From Oscillospiraceae bacterium (GTDB lineage: Bacteria > Bacillota > Clostridia > Oscillospirales > Ruminococcaceae), in NCBI GenBank assembly GCA_020024615.1, contig JAHHTP010000010.1, forward strand, positions 1 through 48,714: a stretch of 48,714 bases of DNA. The letters are read 5' to 3'. Of the stretch, positions 25,173 through 35,138 are shown piece by piece. The first letter of the stretch is position 1, and every line of letters starts with the position of its first letter. The notes under the pieces were generated by a model that was given only the letters and a program-made list of their open reading frames with translations, did no database searches and was not told the DNA's origin. The translations under genes were made by a program, and so were the position numbers.

Positions 25173-27998
25173 CTAATCTTCATCTTTACCGCAGCATTTT
25201 TTATACTTCAAACCGCTTCCGCATGGACACGGATCGTTTCTGCCGATGTGCTGTTTGGTAATTGGAACAGACGAGGTCTTTTTGACTGTTTCACCGCCCA
25301 AAGATGCATTTAGTTTACCCATCTCTACACGCGGAGCTTCCGAAATAACAGGTTCTACTTTCGGTTTTTCTGGCATTTTTTTGCTCTCATCAATGGAATT
25401 ATCCACTTCCTGTATGGTTTCACCCTGCTCATTTGATACTCTGACACGGGTCAGTAGAATGCCTTTATAAGTATCCTCACGAATAATGGCAATCATCTCA
25501 TCAAACATCTCAAAACCTTCGATACGGTATTCTACAACCGGGTTATGCTGTCCATAAGAACGCAGTCCGATACCCTGGCGCAGTTCATCCATTGCATCAA
25601 TATGGTTAATCCAGTTGCGGTCAACCGTTCTAAGCAAAATCGCACGTTCAATTTCGCGCATGAACTGCGGAGAAATTTGGTCTTCCAATGCTTTGTGTTT
25701 ATTCAAGGCACGATTGTACAGAAGATTTACAATCGTGTCACGCTCCATTTCCGAAAGTTCCTTGGTGGAGTAATTGAAGTCATCTTCGGTGGTCAGCCAT
25801 CCAAAATAATGGGCACGCAAACCATCCATGTTCCAATCCTCATGAACATCCGTATCCGCCAGATAGGAGTATACCGTCTCCTGAATGGATTCTTGCATCA
25901 TCTTGAGAATATTTTCTTTGATATCCTGCTGATCCAGTACACGGTCACGCTGATCGTAAATAATCTTACGCTGCTGATTCATAACATCATCGAACGAGAG
26001 AACGCTCTTACGCGCTGCAAAATGCTGATCCTCTACACGCTGCTGTGCAGTGCGGATGGATTTGGTCAGCATCTTATTTTGAATCGGCATATTTTCATCG
26101 ACATTCAATGCAGTCATCATCGCCTGAATGCGTTCGCCACCGAACAGACGCATTAAATCATCTTCTAAAGAAAGGAAGAATTTACTTTCACCCGGGTCAC
26201 CCTGACGGCCGGCACGGCCACGCAGCTGGTTATCAATACGGCGAGATTCATGACGCTCGGTACCAATAATAAACAGACCGCCTGCCTCGCGAACTTTATC
26301 CGCCTGTGGGGCAATTTCCGCTTTGAATTTGCCAAGCAGTTCATTATAAACCTGTCTTGCATCCAGAATTTCCTGTTCGTCAGTATCCGCCAGACCAGAT
26401 GCCTCCTCTACAAGCAGTTCATCATAGCCTTGTTTCATCATGCGGTTTTTCGCTAAAAATTCTGCGTTACCGCCGAGCATAATATCAGTACCACGACCAG
26501 CCATGTTGGTTGCAATGGTAACTGCACCAAATTGACCTGCCTGTGCGACAATCTGAGCCTCTTTTTCATGGAATTTTGCATTCAAAACATTATGCTTAAT
26601 CCCCTTACGGCGAAGCAGACTCGAAAGCAGTTCGGACTTTTCAATCGAAACGGTACCAACCAGAACCGGCTGACCTTTCTCATGGCAAGCTTCTACCTGC
26701 TCAACAACAGCATTATATTTACCTGCCAGTGTTTTGAATACAACATCATCATGATCTTTACGAACAACCGGCTTATTGGTCGGAATTTCAATAATATCAA
26801 GGCTGTAGATCTCACGGAACTCATCTTCCTCGGTTTTAGCCGTACCGGTCATACCGGACAGCTTATTATACTGACGGAAGAAGTTCTGGAAGGTGATGGT
26901 AGCCATCGTCTTAGACTCTTTCTGTACCTTAACGCCCTCTTTTGCCTCGATTGCCTGGTGCAAACCATTGGAATAACGACGGCCAATCATCAAACGACCG
27001 GTGAATTCATCAACGATAATAACCTCACCGTCTTTTACAACATAGTCAATTTCTTTTTTCTTAACACCATGTGCATGAATTGCCTGATTAATATGATGCA
27101 TTAAAGTCATATTTTCCGAATCGGTCAGGTTTTCTACATTAAAGAACTTCTCTGCCTTTTTGATACCCTGAGGAGTCAATGTTGCAGTTTTTGCTTTTTC
27201 ATCCACAATATAGTCGCCTTCGACATCGTCCTGATCTTCCTTGTTATCCGCTTCGACAATCACAAATGGTTTTAAGCCTTCTGCAAACATATTTGCTTTG
27301 GTATATAAATCAGAAGATTTATCGCCAGGACCAGAAATAATAAGCGGAGTTCTTGCTTCATCGATTAAAATGGAGTCAACCTCATCGACAATGGCAAAGT
27401 TCTGTCCACGCATGACTCGATCTACCTTTCGGGTAACCATATTGTCACGCAGATAGTCAAAACCAAATTCATTGTTGGTACCATAGGTAACATCAGCAGC
27501 GTAAGCAGCCTTTTTATCTCGTGTTTCACGCACAATAAGACCAACATTCATACCCAGAAAATGGAACACTTTGCCCATGACCTCGGACTGATATTTTGCA
27601 AGATAATCATTGACGGTAACGATATGCACACCTTTACCGGTCAATGCATTCAAATATGCTGGCATGATAGCAACCAAAGTTTTACCCTCACCGGTTTTCA
27701 TCTCTGCAATTCGACCCTGGTGCAGCACAATACCACCGATAATCTGTACCGGATATGCTTTTAAGCCCAGTACACGCCAAGCGGCTTCACGGATAACAGC
27801 AAATGCATCTGGCAACACAACATCCAAACTGTCACCGTCTGCTACACGCTTTTTGAGGATATCCGTCTGTTCACGCAGAACGCGATCAGACATTTTCTGA
27901 TATTTCGGTTCCAGACTTAAAACTTCATCCTTAATGGGTTGAATGCGGCGAAGCTCCTTTTCACTGTAACTGCCAAATATTTTTTCTAAAAAACTCAT
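25173..27998 (-). CDS. secA: Protein translocase ATPase SecA
   Basis: A 941-aa motor ATPase that drives preproteins through the SecYEG channel. The Walker A region is MKTGEGKTLVAIMPAYLNAL, the DEAD-like Walker B is VDEVDSILIDEARTPLIISG, and GTNNEFGFDYLRDNM and TNMAGRGTDIMLGG are classic SecA segments. The C-terminus ends in the SEC-C zinc motif CPCGSGLKYKKCC, which in SecA contacts SecB or ribosomes. Length is at the upper end for Firmicutes. The start at 27998 follows AGGAGATAAATCGC; an in-frame ATG 42 nt upstream is not supported. It has its own promoter at 28092-28120. Confidence 0.98.
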   Translation of the reverse strand: MSFLEKIFGSYSEKELRRIQPIKDEVLSLEPKYQKMSDRVLREQTDILKKRVADGDSLDVVLPDAFAVIREAAWRVLGLKAYPVQIIGGIVLHQGRIAEMKTGEGKTLVAIMPAYLNALTGKGVHIVTVNDYLAKYQSEVMGKVFHFLGMNVGLIVRETRDKKAAYAADVTYGTNNEFGFDYLRDNMVTRKVDRVMRGQNFAIVDEVDSILIDEARTPLIISGPGDKSSDLYTKANMFAEGLKPFVIVEADNKEDQDDVEGDYIVDEKAKTATLTPQGIKKAEKFFNVENLTDSENMTLMHHINQAIHAHGVKKKEIDYVVKDGEVIIVDEFTGRLMIGRRYSNGLHQAIEAKEGVKVQKESKTMATITFQNFFRQYNKLSGMTGTAKTEEDEFREIYSLDIIEIPTNKPVVRKDHDDVVFKTLAGKYNAVVEQVEACHEKGQPVLVGTVSIEKSELLSSLLRRKGIKHNVLNAKFHEKEAQIVAQAGQFGAVTIATNMAGRGTDIMLGGNAEFLAKNRMMKQGYDELLVEEASGLADTDEQEILDARQVYNELLGKFKAEIAPQADKVREAGGLFIIGTERHESRRIDNQLRGRAGRQGDPGESKFFLSLEDDLMRLFGGERIQAMMTALNVDENMPIQNKMLTKSIRTAQQRVEDQHFAARKSVLSFDDVMNQQRKIIYDQRDRVLDQQDIKENILKMMQESIQETVYSYLADTDVHEDWNMDGLRAHYFGWLTTEDDFNYSTKELSEMERDTIVNLLYNRALNKHKALEDQISPQFMREIERAILLRTVDRNWINHIDAMDELRQGIGLRSYGQHNPVVEYRIEGFEMFDEMIAIIREDTYKGILLTRVRVSNEQGETIQEVDNSIDESKKMPEKPKVEPVISEAPRVEMGKLNASLGGETVKKTSSVPITKQHIGRNDPCPCGSGLKYKKCCGKDED

Positions 27999-28091
27999 GC
28001 GATTTATCTCCTGACCAATGGAAGCAGGCATTTTCTGCAAACCACTGTGTTTTATTACAATTTTAATCTATGATAAAAATCATACTATCTA

Positions 28092-28120
28092 AGTATATAC
28101 CATTCTGCTGGAATAATCAA
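28092..28120 (-). promoter_or_regulatory. Promoter of secA
   Basis: Minus strand TTGATT (28120-28115), 17-nt spacer, TATACT (28097-28092). Confidence 0.6.
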
Positions 28121-28149
28121 GTGCTTTTTGTGAATGGAATGTGTGAGAT

Positions 28150-28395
28150 TCATAGTTTTGCGCAAAAAATAATGCTTCCCACATAGCATCCATCCAAAAC
28201 CGTGATATTTTCGCCTGATTGCAACAGGATTTTGTTGGCAGACACACGAACACACTGCTCTCCGACCGTTACAAGCGCATTGCAGCCGATAGAAGGCTGC
28301 AAGATCAGGCTACCGTCAAACTGCGCAAGCCGCAGTGTCTGTCCCTGATGCAGGCAGACACTTTGATATTCCACCCTGCACTCAGGATTGACCAT
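28150..28395 (-). CDS. Possible small protein downstream of rel
   Basis: An open frame of 81 codons starting 14 nt inside the 3' end of rel, the 4-nt-type overlap region often used for coupled genes. The translation (GSLILQPSIGCNALVTVGEQ, then VRVSANKILLQSGENITVLD) looks like a small beta-rich domain rather than random sequence. There is no clear ribosome site, and I recognise no family. D-tyrosyl-tRNA deacylase, the usual neighbour of rel, is not what this is. It may also be spurious. Confidence 0.35.
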   Translation of the reverse strand: MVNPECRVEYQSVCLHQGQTLRLAQFDGSLILQPSIGCNALVTVGEQCVRVSANKILLQSGENITVLDGCYVGSIIFCAKL

Positions 28396-30643
28396 AACGA
28401 TCTACCGACAGGATACCTTTTATTTTTCTCAGCTGCTGCATAATGTTATTCAGCTGGGAAATATCCTGAATGCTAATTGTAATAATAATATTAGCATTTC
28501 CATTTTTCATATTATGGGTATTCATTCGTTCAATCGCAACCCGGTTATTGGAAAGCAGAATCGTGATATCTGCCAGCAGACCAGTACGATTTTCGGAAAT
28601 TATATCCAATGTACCGAAAAAGCTTGTTTTATTCCGGTTCTGCGCCCAGTGCACCTGAATAAATCTACCTTTTTGCTCTTCATCGTCCTTGATAGCAACC
28701 ATATTAGAGCAATCAGCTTTATGCACCGAAACACCATGACCTCTTGTAATGAAGCCAATAATATCGTCACCTGGAACTGGGTTACAACAACGGGCAAACT
28801 TGAGTTCGCAGTTGTCAATTCCTTCGACAATAACACTGCTGGTACTCTTTTTCTGCTTGTCATTCTGCTGCATCGACTGCTGATGCTCTACAAGTTGATC
28901 TGATAGTTGCTCGCTGCCTGCCTGAATTGCTTTTTGCGCTTGTTTTTCCGCCTGTGCTTTCTGATATTCATCTCGAATACGCGGCAGAAATTTGGAAATC
29001 GCTAGGCCACCATAGCCGATCGCAGCATAAAAATCATCCATGCTGTCATAATGCTGACGGCGAGCAACATTTTTTACATATTCGTCAAATTTTTCTGACG
29101 ACACATCAATATTGCTTCGCTGCAAAGCACGTTCAAACTCGATTCTGCCAGTTTCTATATTTTCTTCCCTGCGTTCTCGTTTGAACCATGCACGGATTTT
29201 ACTCCTTGCCTCACTGGTTTTAGCAATTGAAAGCCAGTCACGATTCGGCCCGTGTCCGGCTGCCTTAGTCGTAATAATTTCAACGATCTGCCCCGTCTGA
29301 ATTTCAGTACTCAGACTTACAATGCGGGTGTTGATCTTTGCGCCGATCATGTGGTTACCAACCTCTGAATGAATGGCATACGCAAAGTCAACAACGGTTG
29401 AACCTTTCGGCAAGCTTTTTACATCACCTTTCGGTGTAAATGCAAATACTTCATCGGCAGACAAATCCGTTTTGATGCTCTTGATGATATCCTCTGCTCC
29501 GTCCGATTCCTGCTGATTTTCAATCATACGACGAACCCATGCAATGGTATCATCCAGTTTATCCCTGCCCTGCAACCCGGCTTTATATTTCCAGTGAGCT
29601 GCGATACCGTATTCAGCCGTCTGATGCATCTCCCATGTGCGAATCTGAACCTCAAATGGAATGGCTTCCTTGCCTATAACAGTCGTATGCAAACTGCGGT
29701 ATCCGTTTGCTTTTGGTGTGGAAATATAATCCTTAAAACGGTTCGGAAGCGGACAGAACATATCATGAATAATGCCAAATACATTATAGCAGTCAATATC
29801 TGTATCCACAATAACACGAACGGCAAAGATGTCAAACACCTCATCAAAACTCTTGCCGCCCATATATACCTTGCGATAGATGCCGTAAATGCTCTTGACC
29901 CGTCCAGCAATGTGCGCCTTAATCTGGTTCTGCGCCAAACGCTCCAAAATGCGCTTCTGAATATCAATAATAAACGCTTCCCGCTCCTCGGTCTTGGATT
30001 TCAGCATATTTTCAATTTCATGATATGCCACAGGATCCAAATAGCGCAGCGCAAGATCCTCCAGTTCCTCTTTGATTCTGCGAATACCCAGACGGTGTGC
30101 AATCGGCGCATATACTTCCATCGTTTCCAGCGATTTTTCCCGCTGCTTCTGTCCACTCTGATACTCCATTGTACGCATATTATGCAAACGGTCAGCCAGT
30201 TTAATGATAACTACGCGAATATCTTCGCTCATAGCAAACAGCATTTTGCGGACATTTTCCGACTGCTGCTCCTCTTTGCTGTGTAACGGCATACGGGTCA
30301 GTTTGGTGACGCCTCGCACAAGGTTGGTGGTGGATTGTCCAAACAATTTGATCAGTTCTTCTTCGGTACAACCAGTATCTTCGATAACATCGTGCAGCAG
30401 ACCTGCACAAATGGTTTCAGTATCCATTCCAAGGTCAAACAGAAGGTATGCAACCGCAAGCGGATGAATAATATATGGTTCACCAGAAAGACGCGTCTGA
30501 ACACCATGATACTGCTTTGCTGTCTGATAAGCAAGACGCACCAGATCTGTATTAATATTTCGCTTTGCCGCCTCAATGCGGGCAACCAGGTCATCAATTG
30601 ACTGTTCCCCATATTCCGGCATCAGGTTTGTTGTGTCAGGCAT
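28382..30643 (-). CDS. relA: Bifunctional (p)ppGpp synthetase/hydrolase Rel
   Basis: A 753-aa long RSH enzyme that makes and degrades the stringent-response alarmone. Domains in order: HD hydrolase (residues about 45-200; HDVIEDT and VVIIKLADRLHNMRT), synthetase (about 240-350; FAVRVIVDTDIDCYNVFGII and ANGYRSLHTTVIG), TGS (about 395-455; VFAFTPKGDVKSLPKGSTVV), a helical/zinc-finger region with CNPVPGDDIIGFITRGHG, and a C-terminal ACT domain (about 675-753). Both catalytic motifs are intact, so it is probably bifunctional. It lies 15 nt downstream of recJ and shares its promoter. Confidence 0.97.
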   Translation of the reverse strand: MPDTTNLMPEYGEQSIDDLVARIEAAKRNINTDLVRLAYQTAKQYHGVQTRLSGEPYIIHPLAVAYLLFDLGMDTETICAGLLHDVIEDTGCTEEELIKLFGQSTTNLVRGVTKLTRMPLHSKEEQQSENVRKMLFAMSEDIRVVIIKLADRLHNMRTMEYQSGQKQREKSLETMEVYAPIAHRLGIRRIKEELEDLALRYLDPVAYHEIENMLKSKTEEREAFIIDIQKRILERLAQNQIKAHIAGRVKSIYGIYRKVYMGGKSFDEVFDIFAVRVIVDTDIDCYNVFGIIHDMFCPLPNRFKDYISTPKANGYRSLHTTVIGKEAIPFEVQIRTWEMHQTAEYGIAAHWKYKAGLQGRDKLDDTIAWVRRMIENQQESDGAEDIIKSIKTDLSADEVFAFTPKGDVKSLPKGSTVVDFAYAIHSEVGNHMIGAKINTRIVSLSTEIQTGQIVEIITTKAAGHGPNRDWLSIAKTSEARSKIRAWFKRERREENIETGRIEFERALQRSNIDVSSEKFDEYVKNVARRQHYDSMDDFYAAIGYGGLAISKFLPRIRDEYQKAQAEKQAQKAIQAGSEQLSDQLVEHQQSMQQNDKQKKSTSSVIVEGIDNCELKFARCCNPVPGDDIIGFITRGHGVSVHKADCSNMVAIKDDEEQKGRFIQVHWAQNRNKTSFFGTLDIISENRTGLLADITILLSNNRVAIERMNTHNMKNGNANIIITISIQDISQLNNIMQQLRKIKGILSVDRYGQS

Positions 30644-30658
30644 AAAATCATTCCCTTC

Positions 30659-32761
30659 TTATTCAGCCGCATGGAAGCGTTTGGCTAGCATTACAAAATA
30701 AGCATACAGCTTGGATTCGGATAAATTAACTTTTTTCTGTTCTGTACTGATATACAGGTAGCCTGTTCGCCGATCCACACGAATCAATTCCAATTCGCTT
30801 AAAATATCGATACATAAGCAAAATTTACAATAATTTATTTGTTTCGGATGAACGATAGCAGGGTAAAGTGTTTCCAGATTGCATTCCCAACAAGGTTTCT
30901 GCATCAATGCACGATAAACAACCGCTATTTCATCACGCGTTGGACCCATTCGCAGTAAAATGCGGTGATCTTCAATCTTCTCTTTCCGGCGCAGTTTTTC
31001 ATAATAGCTTTTTGCAGCAAAGAATTTATCTTGTTTGATATAGCTGCTGCGATAATCCTCTGCTTTTAAAGATAGCTGTTTCTGATTCTGATAGGTGGAT
31101 ACCGAAGCAGACACGACAAAATCCAGAACATCCCCCACAGTATATGGAAAACTTTGCATGGAAGTTCCAAACATCAAAATCTGTGCCATTTCATTGGAAG
31201 TCTCCACTGATAAGCGCAGATGCTTCCCACCCGAAAGTGGATAAATCTGTTTGATTTCACAGTTTTTCAGCACAAAAACAGGAGCTTTATTTTTTTCTCC
31301 AGTTGGTTTAGAACCGTACGGTTCCAGTCTGGAAAGTTCCTCCACTGCATCACAGGTCAACATCCTCGGCGTTACTACCATATCCGCTTGCAATTCAAAC
31401 GGCGGCATCAGATCAAACTTTTCTGCACAGTATGCATAAAGTGCCTGTTCCCATTTTGACAGATTTTCAATCTTCAAGGAAAAACCGCCTGCTCCCTCAT
31501 GACCACCGTATGCTTCCATATAATCCGCAGTCTCATGTAATGCTTCATAAATGGAAAAGCTGCCAAATCCCCTTGCCGAACCATGACATACACCGGACGC
31601 CGGATCGATGGAAATAACAAAGGCCGGTTTGCCATACTGCTCCACAAGACGAGCTGCACAGATACCAATTACACCAGCATGCCAATTCTCACCATATGCA
31701 ACCAATACACGCTGCCAGGTATGCTGAGGGTCTTTCGCAAATGAAAGCGAAATCGCATCAGTAATGTTATGTTCCAGCTGCTGCCGCGCAGTATTTGCCT
31801 CAGTTAAACGCTCAGCAAGATGTTCTGCCTCTTGGGGATCTTCACACAACAGAAGTTCTACAGCATGCATTGCATCATCAATCCGACCAGCTGCATTGAT
31901 GCGTGGAACAACGCCAAAAGCGATATCACGTGTGGAAACTCGATCTTCTCTGACACCAGCAGCATGTAGTAAAGCGGACAACCCCGCCATATCATTATGG
32001 GCAAGCATCTGAAGTCCAAAACGCACAATTGAGCGATTCTCATCCCGCATCGGCATAATATCACCAATCGTTCCAACAGCGGCAATTGAAGCAAAGGATT
32101 CCAGTGCTGCAACATGATCTCCATCTTCCAAAGCTGCTACAACTTTTAATGCAACACCAACTCCGGCAAGATCTTTGAAGCGACTCTCACAGTCTTTGCG
32201 GTGCGGATTGACAACAGCTATCGCGGGCGGAAGCTGCTCTCCTGGAATATGATGGTCTGTTATGATCAAATCCATTTCAAGTTCGCCAATTAGTTTCGCT
32301 TCTTCTATGGCGGAAATACCATTATCCACTGTAATAATCAAATTAACGCCATTTTCAGCCATCTCTTTGACTGCCGCCTCATGAAGACCATATCCGTCTT
32401 TCTGGCGATGCGGAAGCCGAATTTCAACATCAGCTCCCAGCGTGGAAAGATAAGTATAAAGCAGCACACTAGCCGTGACGCCATCGCAATCATAATCACC
32501 ATAAACCACAATATGTTCATAATTATCCAAAGCCTGATTGATGCGTTCCACCGCTTTATCCATATCCTTCAATTCATACGGATCATCAAAAATCAGCGTT
32601 TCATCCAGCAGTTCACCACAGCTGTCAACATCATAGCCACGATGCACCAAAAGAGCAGCAAGCAATCTACCACACTGATATTGCTGCATAATCTCTTTTA
32701 CCCGCAAAGCAAACGCATTTTTATCTGCAGGACCTTCCCTGACAAGTGTCCATTTTTTCAT
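30659..32761 (-). CDS. recJ: Single-stranded-DNA-specific exonuclease RecJ
   Basis: A 700-aa 5'-3' exonuclease of the DHH phosphoesterase superfamily, used in recombination and mismatch or base-excision repair. Metal-binding motifs are VVYGDYDCDGVTASVLLYTY, LIITVDNGIS and DLIITDHHIPGEQLPPAIAV. The DHHA1 region contains AYGGHEGAGGFSLKIE. The last 130-150 residues form a C-terminal extension as in Firmicutes RecJ. It is the first gene of a recJ-rel unit; recJ directly before rel is a common Clostridia order. Confidence 0.96.
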   Translation of the reverse strand: MKKWTLVREGPADKNAFALRVKEIMQQYQCGRLLAALLVHRGYDVDSCGELLDETLIFDDPYELKDMDKAVERINQALDNYEHIVVYGDYDCDGVTASVLLYTYLSTLGADVEIRLPHRQKDGYGLHEAAVKEMAENGVNLIITVDNGISAIEEAKLIGELEMDLIITDHHIPGEQLPPAIAVVNPHRKDCESRFKDLAGVGVALKVVAALEDGDHVAALESFASIAAVGTIGDIMPMRDENRSIVRFGLQMLAHNDMAGLSALLHAAGVREDRVSTRDIAFGVVPRINAAGRIDDAMHAVELLLCEDPQEAEHLAERLTEANTARQQLEHNITDAISLSFAKDPQHTWQRVLVAYGENWHAGVIGICAARLVEQYGKPAFVISIDPASGVCHGSARGFGSFSIYEALHETADYMEAYGGHEGAGGFSLKIENLSKWEQALYAYCAEKFDLMPPFELQADMVVTPRMLTCDAVEELSRLEPYGSKPTGEKNKAPVFVLKNCEIKQIYPLSGGKHLRLSVETSNEMAQILMFGTSMQSFPYTVGDVLDFVVSASVSTYQNQKQLSLKAEDYRSSYIKQDKFFAAKSYYEKLRRKEKIEDHRILLRMGPTRDEIAVVYRALMQKPCWECNLETLYPAIVHPKQINYCKFCLCIDILSELELIRVDRRTGYLYISTEQKKVNLSESKLYAYFVMLAKRFHAAE

Positions 32762-32806
32762 GAGAGTTGCTGCTTCCTTCCATCATTCGATAAATATTTA
32801 ATTTTT

Positions 32807-32835
32807 ATTATAGCATTTTATCGTTCATTTGTAAA
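32807..32835 (-). promoter_or_regulatory. Promoter of recJ-rel
   Basis: Minus strand TTTACA (32835-32830), 17-nt spacer, TATAAT (32812-32807). Confidence 0.65.
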
Positions 32836-32959
32836 TATCAAAGCTGATAAAATATTTCTTTTTCCGCTGATATTGATAAAATTTGTATCCATTTACCACT
32901 AGGATACTGCCTACTGTCATCCAAACAAAAAATCAGTTAAAAATATGGAACATTCTCTA

Positions 32960-33004
32960 AAAAATCAAAAAGGCTTGCCATCTGTAAAACGCAGACAGCA
33001 GGCC
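32960..33004 (-). terminator. Terminator of the sialidase-nanA operon
   Basis: A 13-bp imperfect stem (32972-32984 with 32992-33004); the minus strand continues TTTTTGATTTTTT. Confidence 0.75.
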
Positions 33005-33037
33005 CTTATTTTCTATCATTTTGATATACAGCAAGCT

Positions 33038-33913
33038 TTATCCAAGCAGTGGCAGCACAGTATCCATCAAATAACGATGATTTTCAGCGGTTAGCGGTGC
33101 AAATGGCTTTCTACATCCGCCGAAATCCAATCCCATTTCACAAAGGATTGCTTTTTCACCCTGCATAACTCCAACTTTGGCAAGAGCTTGAATAATCACA
33201 TTGACTTCATCCTGAATATGCTGTGCAGCAGACAGATTTCCTGCCTGAAATTCCTGGTATAATTTAACGAATTTTTCGGCCATAAAATTATAAGTACTGC
33301 CGATTCCGCCATCCGCGCCCATCGAAAGTCCTGCAAGCATCATTTCATCATAACCATTATAGATTATTTTATCCGGAAACATACGTTTGCAGTTATTGAG
33401 CGCAAAGAAATCATTTGAAGTATGTTTTACGCCCAGAAAACGATCATCTCTCAGGAATTCGCCCAGCGTATCCGCTCCCATAGATACCCCTGAAAAGGCC
33501 GGAATATTATAAACAATCATCGGGAGATTCACCCTGTCAACAATATCAAAATAATATTGTTTGATTTCATCCAATGAAAACTTATAATAAAACGGTGCAA
33601 CCGAAGAAATCGCATCATAGCCTTCTTGTTCAGCAACTTTTGCATATTCTGCCGCCTGCTCTGTCGATACCGCACCGATATGCGCAATGAGTGTTTTTCT
33701 ATCACCCACAATCTGTTTCACCATAGAATAGAGAGATTTTCGTTCCTCCTCACTCAGCAAAAACGCTTCTGCTGTACTTCCGGAAACATAAAAACCGTCT
33801 ACTCCTTTTTTAATATTCATTTCAATGAGTTCTTCCAATGCCTTCTCATTGATTTTTCCATCCTTCCCAAATGGGGTCAGCAATGCTGGGAAAATACCTT
33901 TCAATTGTTTCAT
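33038..33913 (-). CDS. nanA: N-acetylneuraminate lyase
   Basis: A 291-aa class I aldolase of the DapA/NanA family, cleaving sialic acid into N-acetylmannosamine and pyruvate. The carboxylate-binding motif is GSTAEAFLLS (residues 45-54), which with the Glu-Ala-Phe matches NanA rather than DapA; Ala replaces the usual Gly of GSTGE. Tyr135 lies in VYNIPAFSGV and the Schiff-base Lys163 in GVKHTSNDFF. The start at 33913 follows GGAAAGGAA; an in-frame ATG 51 nt upstream lies within the previous gene. The sialidase-like gene lies 22 nt upstream in the same operon, which supports the sialic-acid assignment. Confidence 0.92.
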   Translation of the reverse strand: MKQLKGIFPALLTPFGKDGKINEKALEELIEMNIKKGVDGFYVSGSTAEAFLLSEEERKSLYSMVKQIVGDRKTLIAHIGAVSTEQAAEYAKVAEQEGYDAISSVAPFYYKFSLDEIKQYYFDIVDRVNLPMIVYNIPAFSGVSMGADTLGEFLRDDRFLGVKHTSNDFFALNNCKRMFPDKIIYNGYDEMMLAGLSMGADGGIGSTYNFMAEKFVKLYQEFQAGNLSAAQHIQDEVNVIIQALAKVGVMQGEKAILCEMGLDFGGCRKPFAPLTAENHRYLMDTVLPLLG

Positions 33914-33935
33914 TGTAGATTCCTTTCCTTTTTCC

Positions 33936-34973
33936 TCAAAAGACATTTTTGGTCGGTGCATCACTTTCTGGCAACATCACATCCTGCTGCGGATAAAAGC
34001 TGTACCCTCTGATATATGCTAAATCAGAATCATCCTTGATATAATTCACCACATAAATCTCGCCGTCTGCAAACTGCGTCCAGCCAGTATAACCCAAATC
34101 CGGAGCTGGATTTCTGTCATAATCCAGCGGCATAATGCGTACCCGCTGTTCCTCTCGTTTTGTTTTCAAAACAGCTTCTTTCTCATAAAACGCAGCAAAC
34201 ACATTTTGTGTTCCACATGGAATAAAGCGATAGGTAATCATAACCGTACCATCTTGCAGAAAACCCGAAACAGGACGATGACCGCCATCAATCGAAGTCG
34301 GCAGAATTTCTCCCCAGGTTTCTCCGTTATCATGTGAAATAACTTTTAGCAGATCATAGCCTTTACCGGAATTTTCTCTTAAAAATCCAACCAGCGTATT
34401 ATTTTCACATTCTAAAATGGAAATCTCACAAAGATTATATTCCGGCGAAGCAGCCACTGTCACTCTGTCTGACCATGTTTTGCCTTCGTCGTCACTATAC
34501 CACAGATACTGTTCTAGTTTGTCCGTTTCATGATTTTTAAAATGTGCCGCAATAATCAGACGACCATTTTGCAACTGTCTGAATTTATCCGGAACAATAC
34601 CGCAGAATGGATACATCACCGGTTCTGACCAGTTTTCACCCTCTGCATCACCATGCCACAGATACTGTTCTGCTTTGGCGTTTTCGTCTCCATAGATTTT
34701 ATCCGCAATGATTACAAGACTTCCATCACACATTTTTGAAATTCTTGGACAGTTAAAAAATTCTGATCTGCTGCCTTTGGAAGTCAGATATTTTTTTGCC
34801 GACCAAGTTCTTCCTCTATCAACACTTTGGCAATATACAATTCTGGCATTCTCACGATTTAGATGGTGCGTACATTCTGCAAATACACAAATCAGTTTAC
34901 CGCTGTTTGTCTGCACAACATCCGGCCATGCTTCATAAATCGAATCATCCTTGCTGACAATGAATTTTTGCAT
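33936..34973 (-). CDS. Sialidase-like BNR/Asp-box beta-propeller protein
   Basis: A 345-aa six-bladed-propeller-type protein with no signal peptide. Asp-box repeats S-x-D-x-G-x-T-W are visible at residues 50-57 (SVDRGRTW), 160-167 (SDDEGKTW) and 213-220 (SHDNGETW), with a degenerate one at 108-115. This is the pattern of exo-alpha-sialidases and related BNR proteins. Because it is co-transcribed with nanA, removal or remodelling of sialic acid inside the cell is the likely role. The canonical Arg triad and FRIP motif could not be confirmed by eye, so another BNR activity is possible. It is divergent from an AraC-type regulator. Confidence 0.78.
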   Translation of the reverse strand: MQKFIVSKDDSIYEAWPDVVQTNSGKLICVFAECTHHLNRENARIVYCQSVDRGRTWSAKKYLTSKGSRSEFFNCPRISKMCDGSLVIIADKIYGDENAKAEQYLWHGDAEGENWSEPVMYPFCGIVPDKFRQLQNGRLIIAAHFKNHETDKLEQYLWYSDDEGKTWSDRVTVAASPEYNLCEISILECENNTLVGFLRENSGKGYDLLKVISHDNGETWGEILPTSIDGGHRPVSGFLQDGTVMITYRFIPCGTQNVFAAFYEKEAVLKTKREEQRVRIMPLDYDRNPAPDLGYTGWTQFADGEIYVVNYIKDDSDLAYIRGYSFYPQQDVMLPESDAPTKNVF

Positions 34974-35085
34974 AATTAATTCTCTCCCCTATCATATAAA
35001 CATATCTTTTATTTCAAGTACTATATCAATTATAACACAATAATCTAAAAAATATATCCATATATTGACCTGTTTTTGATTGTGA

Positions 35086-35114
35086 TTGACTTTTATCCTT
35101 TTCCATGATACAAT
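35086..35114 (+). promoter_or_regulatory. Promoter of the AraC-type regulator
   Basis: TTGACT (35086-35091), 17-nt spacer, TACAAT (35109-35114). Confidence 0.65.
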
Positions 35115-35138
35115 AATTCAAAATAAAAGGGGGATTTT

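Noticed and set aside
25545..26156. A 203-codon open frame on the plus strand
   Set aside because: It is antisense to secA, has no ribosome site and its composition is a mirror of the SecA reading frame.
26532..27104. A 190-codon open frame on the plus strand
   Set aside because: Shadow of secA on the opposite strand; no start signals and no recognisable domain.
29594..30286. A 230-codon open frame on the plus strand
   Set aside because: Antisense to rel, which is certain; no ribosome site and no protein-like motif.
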